Shown one piece after another: positions 49,522 through 64,000 of a stretch of DNA of 64,000 nucleotides; position 1 is the first letter of the stretch, and every line of letters begins with the position of its first letter. Origin of the DNA: Brachypterus glaber (lineage: Eukaryota > Arthropoda > Insecta > Coleoptera > Kateretidae); assembly GCA_958510825.1 (NCBI GenBank), contig OY294047.1, positions 52,621,365 to 52,685,364 on the forward strand, read 5' to 3'. A program made the translations under genes and the position numbers. The notes under the pieces were generated by a model. That model did not search any database. It worked only from the letters and a program-made list of their open reading frames with translations, and was not told the DNA's origin.

Positions 49522-49763
49522 ACCAACGAACTAACAACTCTTCTCTCTAGAATACGCATACCGTTAATATAAAGTATCGCCAACATCTCGGTTTGTTTGT
49601 AAACAAATAGTAGGTATATTAAGGCCTGGACAATAACAATTACCAGTAACTGTCATTGTTGTCTCTGTTAGAACAAAGCTATGCGAGTAAGACAGACAAA
49701 TGTATATGTTGGCTACGTTTTTTTTCAGTTTTTACAAATGAAATGCCTATTCTAGAGAGAAGA
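49522..49763. repeat. Dispersed repeat, about 245 bp, copy 2
   Basis: Almost identical, same orientation, to 51-295 (segments CCAACGAACTAACAACTCTT, ACGCATACCGTTAATATAAA, GTATCGCCAACATCTCGG). Class unknown. Confidence 0.75.
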
Positions 49764-50456
49764 GGTATTAGTTTGTTGCGCGAAACCGACGCGTGTACTT
49801 ATTTTTCAAACTTTAAATTTGATTACTGTAAGCCAATATTTTTAAATTCAATTATAATGTCTGCAGCTTACCTGGACAGACAGCTATAATTTTTACTCAC
49901 AGAGGATCCTATTTTAAAAGCGAGGCACCGTTTTAAAGACTGTTTGCATTTTTGAACATTTTGAAAATTAGGGAAAAAATTGATTATTTTTAAAAAGTTT
50001 TTTAAATCTAGTGGTAGAAAAAGTTACGTATAAATTCAGCTTAAAAATAGGCAGTGTAGACCGATTTTTTAGTTACAAAATCAAAAAAATAATAATGAAA
50101 ATACATTTAAAACCTTAACTAAGATAAAATGACTTAATTTGCGCTATTAAAAAAAATCTTTGCTACAAAAAATACTTTTTAAATCAAAATAAAAAATACA
50201 CGCAAAAAACTGCCAAAAAAAATCATCACAATTTTCACACATTCATCTGTTTTAAGGCACTCTAGTTACTTTTTATTTTTTTCTCTCCGCGAAAAACGCA
50301 TTTTTCGATATACGAGGGAAAGTCAAAAGTTTGAAACCCTCTGCATATTATTAATAAAATGGCTTCTTGTTTTCACTCAGTTTTTGATTATTTTTGATTA
50401 TTGGGCTATATATCACATTACAACAAAGTGTATTTGAAATTTGTTTCAGATTAATA

Positions 50457-51476
50457 TACAGGGTGTTCCAAATAAGTAAATACAAAACAAAGAAATCAAA
50501 TATGGACCTTCCATAAACGAACTCATGGCAATTTTGTTTATTTTTAACAATAAATATTTAATTTTACACAAATTGCAATTATCGTGCTTTTTAGGGAGAT
50601 ACCGGGTAAACGGGCCGCCAGGCGAGTGAGGAAACCCCACGAGTGTATGAAATTCACTTTCCAACGAGTACACACTATTTTTCCTACGATCCCGAAAACA
50701 TATGAAGTTTTTTATTTTAAAATTTTCTAATTTTTATTAATTTTTAATAAAAGCAAAGCACAAAATAATTATAAATAGCATACAAATTTATATATGTAGG
50801 TATGTCAAACAGGAAATATTATTTTCATTTAGCTTTAGTTCTCTTGGTTTTTTATTTAACACAATACATAGCTGTTTAATGGGTTGCCTATTCCTAAATA
50901 AATGCAAACTTGAGTTTACTTATTAAATTAGATTTCTGTGGTTATGCTGCCATACAAGACAGGAAATTGTACTGTTTTACATTTTATAAGAAAAATACTG
51001 TGTATTTTGATGTTTATTTATGTAATGTAAGGTAACTAAATAAAAAATTAAGTAATTTTTATAAGATCTAGACTGTCTAGACTAGACAGTAATGGTCAAA
51101 ATAGTAACGTTATATAGTTTTTATTTTTGACATGAAAAACAGAAATATTTAGATTAAAATACTTAACAGATATAAAAGGCTCTGGTGAAAGGTGGAACAT
51201 GGTTTATAAAACAAGGTGAATAAAATTCGTAGAATCTACGAGGTAAATATCTAATTAAAATTAGGCAATCCTCCATACATAAATATCACACGAGTGTGAT
51301 GTAAAAATATCAAAATAGTGCGATATGAGGCGTTTTCTAAAGAACAAAAGATTGTGCTAAATGTCATTTTCATAGAGGATCGTAGGAAAATTCAATATCA
51401 CGCCACTAATTAATTTTATGAAACAAGCCCATTAGTGTGTATACTTTAAATAAAGGAATATTTGGAACAACCTTTA
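50457..51476. mobile_element. Possible TACAGGGTGTTCC element, about 1 kb
   Basis: Starts TACAGGGTGTTCCAAATA and ends with an imperfect complement (TATTTGGAACAACCTTTA). Inside, ATCGTAGGAAAA and its complement occur in inverted order. No transposase seen; boundaries are tentative. Confidence 0.45.
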
Positions 51477-52195
51477 TATGAAGCGTTTAAAAAACAGTTC
51501 AGCACCATTTTGAATATTTTTCAGTTAAAAATATTAAAAAATATTTAAATAATTTAAAAATCAATGCACCTAATGCGTACATTTTCGATATTTTTTAGTA
51601 AATTGTACTATATGTTATGTCCTTTCATATAAATATTTTTCTATAAAAGTGTATATTCTTAGCAAGTTATAAGGCCACAAATTTGATCTTTTAAGATTCA
51701 ATAAATTAACATTTGGCCAGAAAGCACGGGAGAGAGGTCTAGGTTTCAAATTTGAAGCAAATAAATTTAAATATTTTTTTTTTTGTATAAATTTGCGTTT
51801 TATTTAAAAAGATTTAGAGTTAAATAAAAAATTTAAAGGGACCCAATTTTTCTAAATACGTTGTAGGGTAAATGTACCAATTATCGGCCATGTCCCAGTT
51901 ATCGACCGCTTCTTTAATACTTTTGAAAAAATAAGATATTTTATTTGAGCAAATGTTTTGGTTTTTTAAAAAACTAGCATATGCTTAAAATCAAGCAAGA
52001 AGTATCTTTTTAACATTTTTCATGTATAAATGGTTAAACCACAAAAAAATAATCTTTTAAAATATCACTACCGAGAAAATTTCCATCGCGGGCTATATAT
52101 TATTTGACCCTAGACCCCTGGACCTGACCATCTGTAAAAAAAAAACTTTTCACTGTTGCCAACCTTCATATTTGCAACATTCCCCTATTTTTCCT

Positions 52196-63271
<11,076 letters not shown>

Positions 63272-63339
63272 CTAGAAACAGGGAAAGCAGAAAATATTTT
63301 GGTTATTATGTAATCAATACGTATAACACAGATAACCCA

Positions 63340-63995
63340 ACATGCTAATCATGAATACAAGTTAAGTTTTAGTGACTTGCCAACGCAAACCAACAGTTAG
63401 TCCTGTTAGTAGGAAGTCTACACATTATAAAATCATTGACATTTAAGTCTGAGGTGCTCGGTTTCGGAAGATAATGGACTTTTTTTATCAGAAATGACCA
63501 CAGTCGACTTAATAGTTCTTAATTTTATATTATTTTAGTTTATTCTATATAAATTTTGATCAGAGAATTTAAATCCATTCACAGAAACGGCCTATTGATT
63601 TACATTTCGGAAAAAGTATCACTGAGATTTTTTGCATCTTATTTTCTCGAAAATATGCATAAACTGCACTACATTTTTTTTTAGAAAATAACCTTCCAAA
63701 TACATCTGCAACTATTTTTTCTGAATTAAGAATTGATAGACTGTTTATGTGAATTAGTTTGAAATCTCTGACCAAAATTTTTATAGAATATTCTAAAACA
63801 GTATAAAATAAAGTTTTATTAAGCCCTCTATGGTCATTTCTAAGGAAAAAAGTCCTATCTTCCGAAACCGAGCACCTCAGATTCTACTGTTAATGGTTTT
63901 ATAATGTGTAGACCTCCTACTAGCAGGATTAACTCTTGGTTGGCGTTGGAAATCACTAAAACTTAATTTGTATTCAAGATTAGCGTGCCAATGGC
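63340..63995. mobile_element. Long fold-back element, about 655 bp, in a warts intron
   Basis: Arms of about 150-170 bp: GAATACAAGTTAAGTTTTAG, CATTATAAAA and GAGGTGCTCGGTTTCGGAAG near 63350-63470 reappear inverted at 63850-63990. The loop is non-coding. Confidence 0.85.
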
Positions 63996-64000
63996 GATTT

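Larger units (their letters stand above)
44413..52195. other. Intergenic DNA between Rab11 and the warts 3' end
   Basis: About 7.8 kb. The first 350 bp, with CpG-rich patches (GCGCGTGCGC near 44699) and an AAATGGCG motif, likely hold the Rab11 promoter and 5' UTR. The remainder is repeats (45230-45610, 46326-47104, 47579-48147, 48910-49440, 49522-49763 and 50457-51476) in AT-rich sequence, with the warts 3' UTR at the right end. No gene recognised. Confidence 0.55.

Overview
The window is a stretch of AT-rich eukaryotic nuclear DNA, almost certainly from an insect. Genes are split by GT-AG introns, the Hippo kinase Warts and Rab11 are present, and a single promoter serves both Su(var)3-9 and eIF2gamma, an arrangement known from insects. 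The heavy load of short inverted-repeat transposons and the long introns would fit a beetle, but order-level placement is only inference.

Layout: eIF2gamma (3' end off the left edge) and Su(var)3-9 run on the minus strand from a common ATG at 14058. They share two exons and then split; the Su(var)3-9 body is one large exon (8152-9584) inside an eIF2gamma intron. Divergent from them, 376 bp away, is the CAAX protease STE24 (14435-16135, plus). Then come a PSMG1-like proteasome assembly chaperone (17319-18102, plus) and the single-exon nucleoporin NDC1 (18454-20187, plus). Convergent with NDC1 is WDR36/UTP21 (22579-25400, minus). Rab11 (31215-44412, minus, five coding exons, one intron of 8.2 kb) and the C-terminal ten coding exons of warts (52196-63271, minus; N-terminus off the right edge) fill the rest. 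All are housekeeping or signalling genes (translation initiation, heterochromatin, prenyl-protein processing, proteasome assembly, nuclear pore, ribosome biogenesis, recycling endosome, Hippo pathway). No operon-like co-function is implied beyond the shared and divergent promoter.

Introns and intergenic DNA are packed with mobile-element remains: a non-LTR reverse transcriptase fragment broken by a 140-bp insertion, two Tc1/mariner transposase fragments, a pair of hAT-like non-autonomous elements with perfect 8-bp target duplications, several Harbinger-like MITEs with 3-bp duplications, long fold-backs, a 206-bp satellite, a palindromic minisatellite in a warts intron and a minisatellite bounded by inverted repeats directly behind the Su(var)3-9 stop codon. 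No tRNA, rRNA or CRISPR array was recognised.
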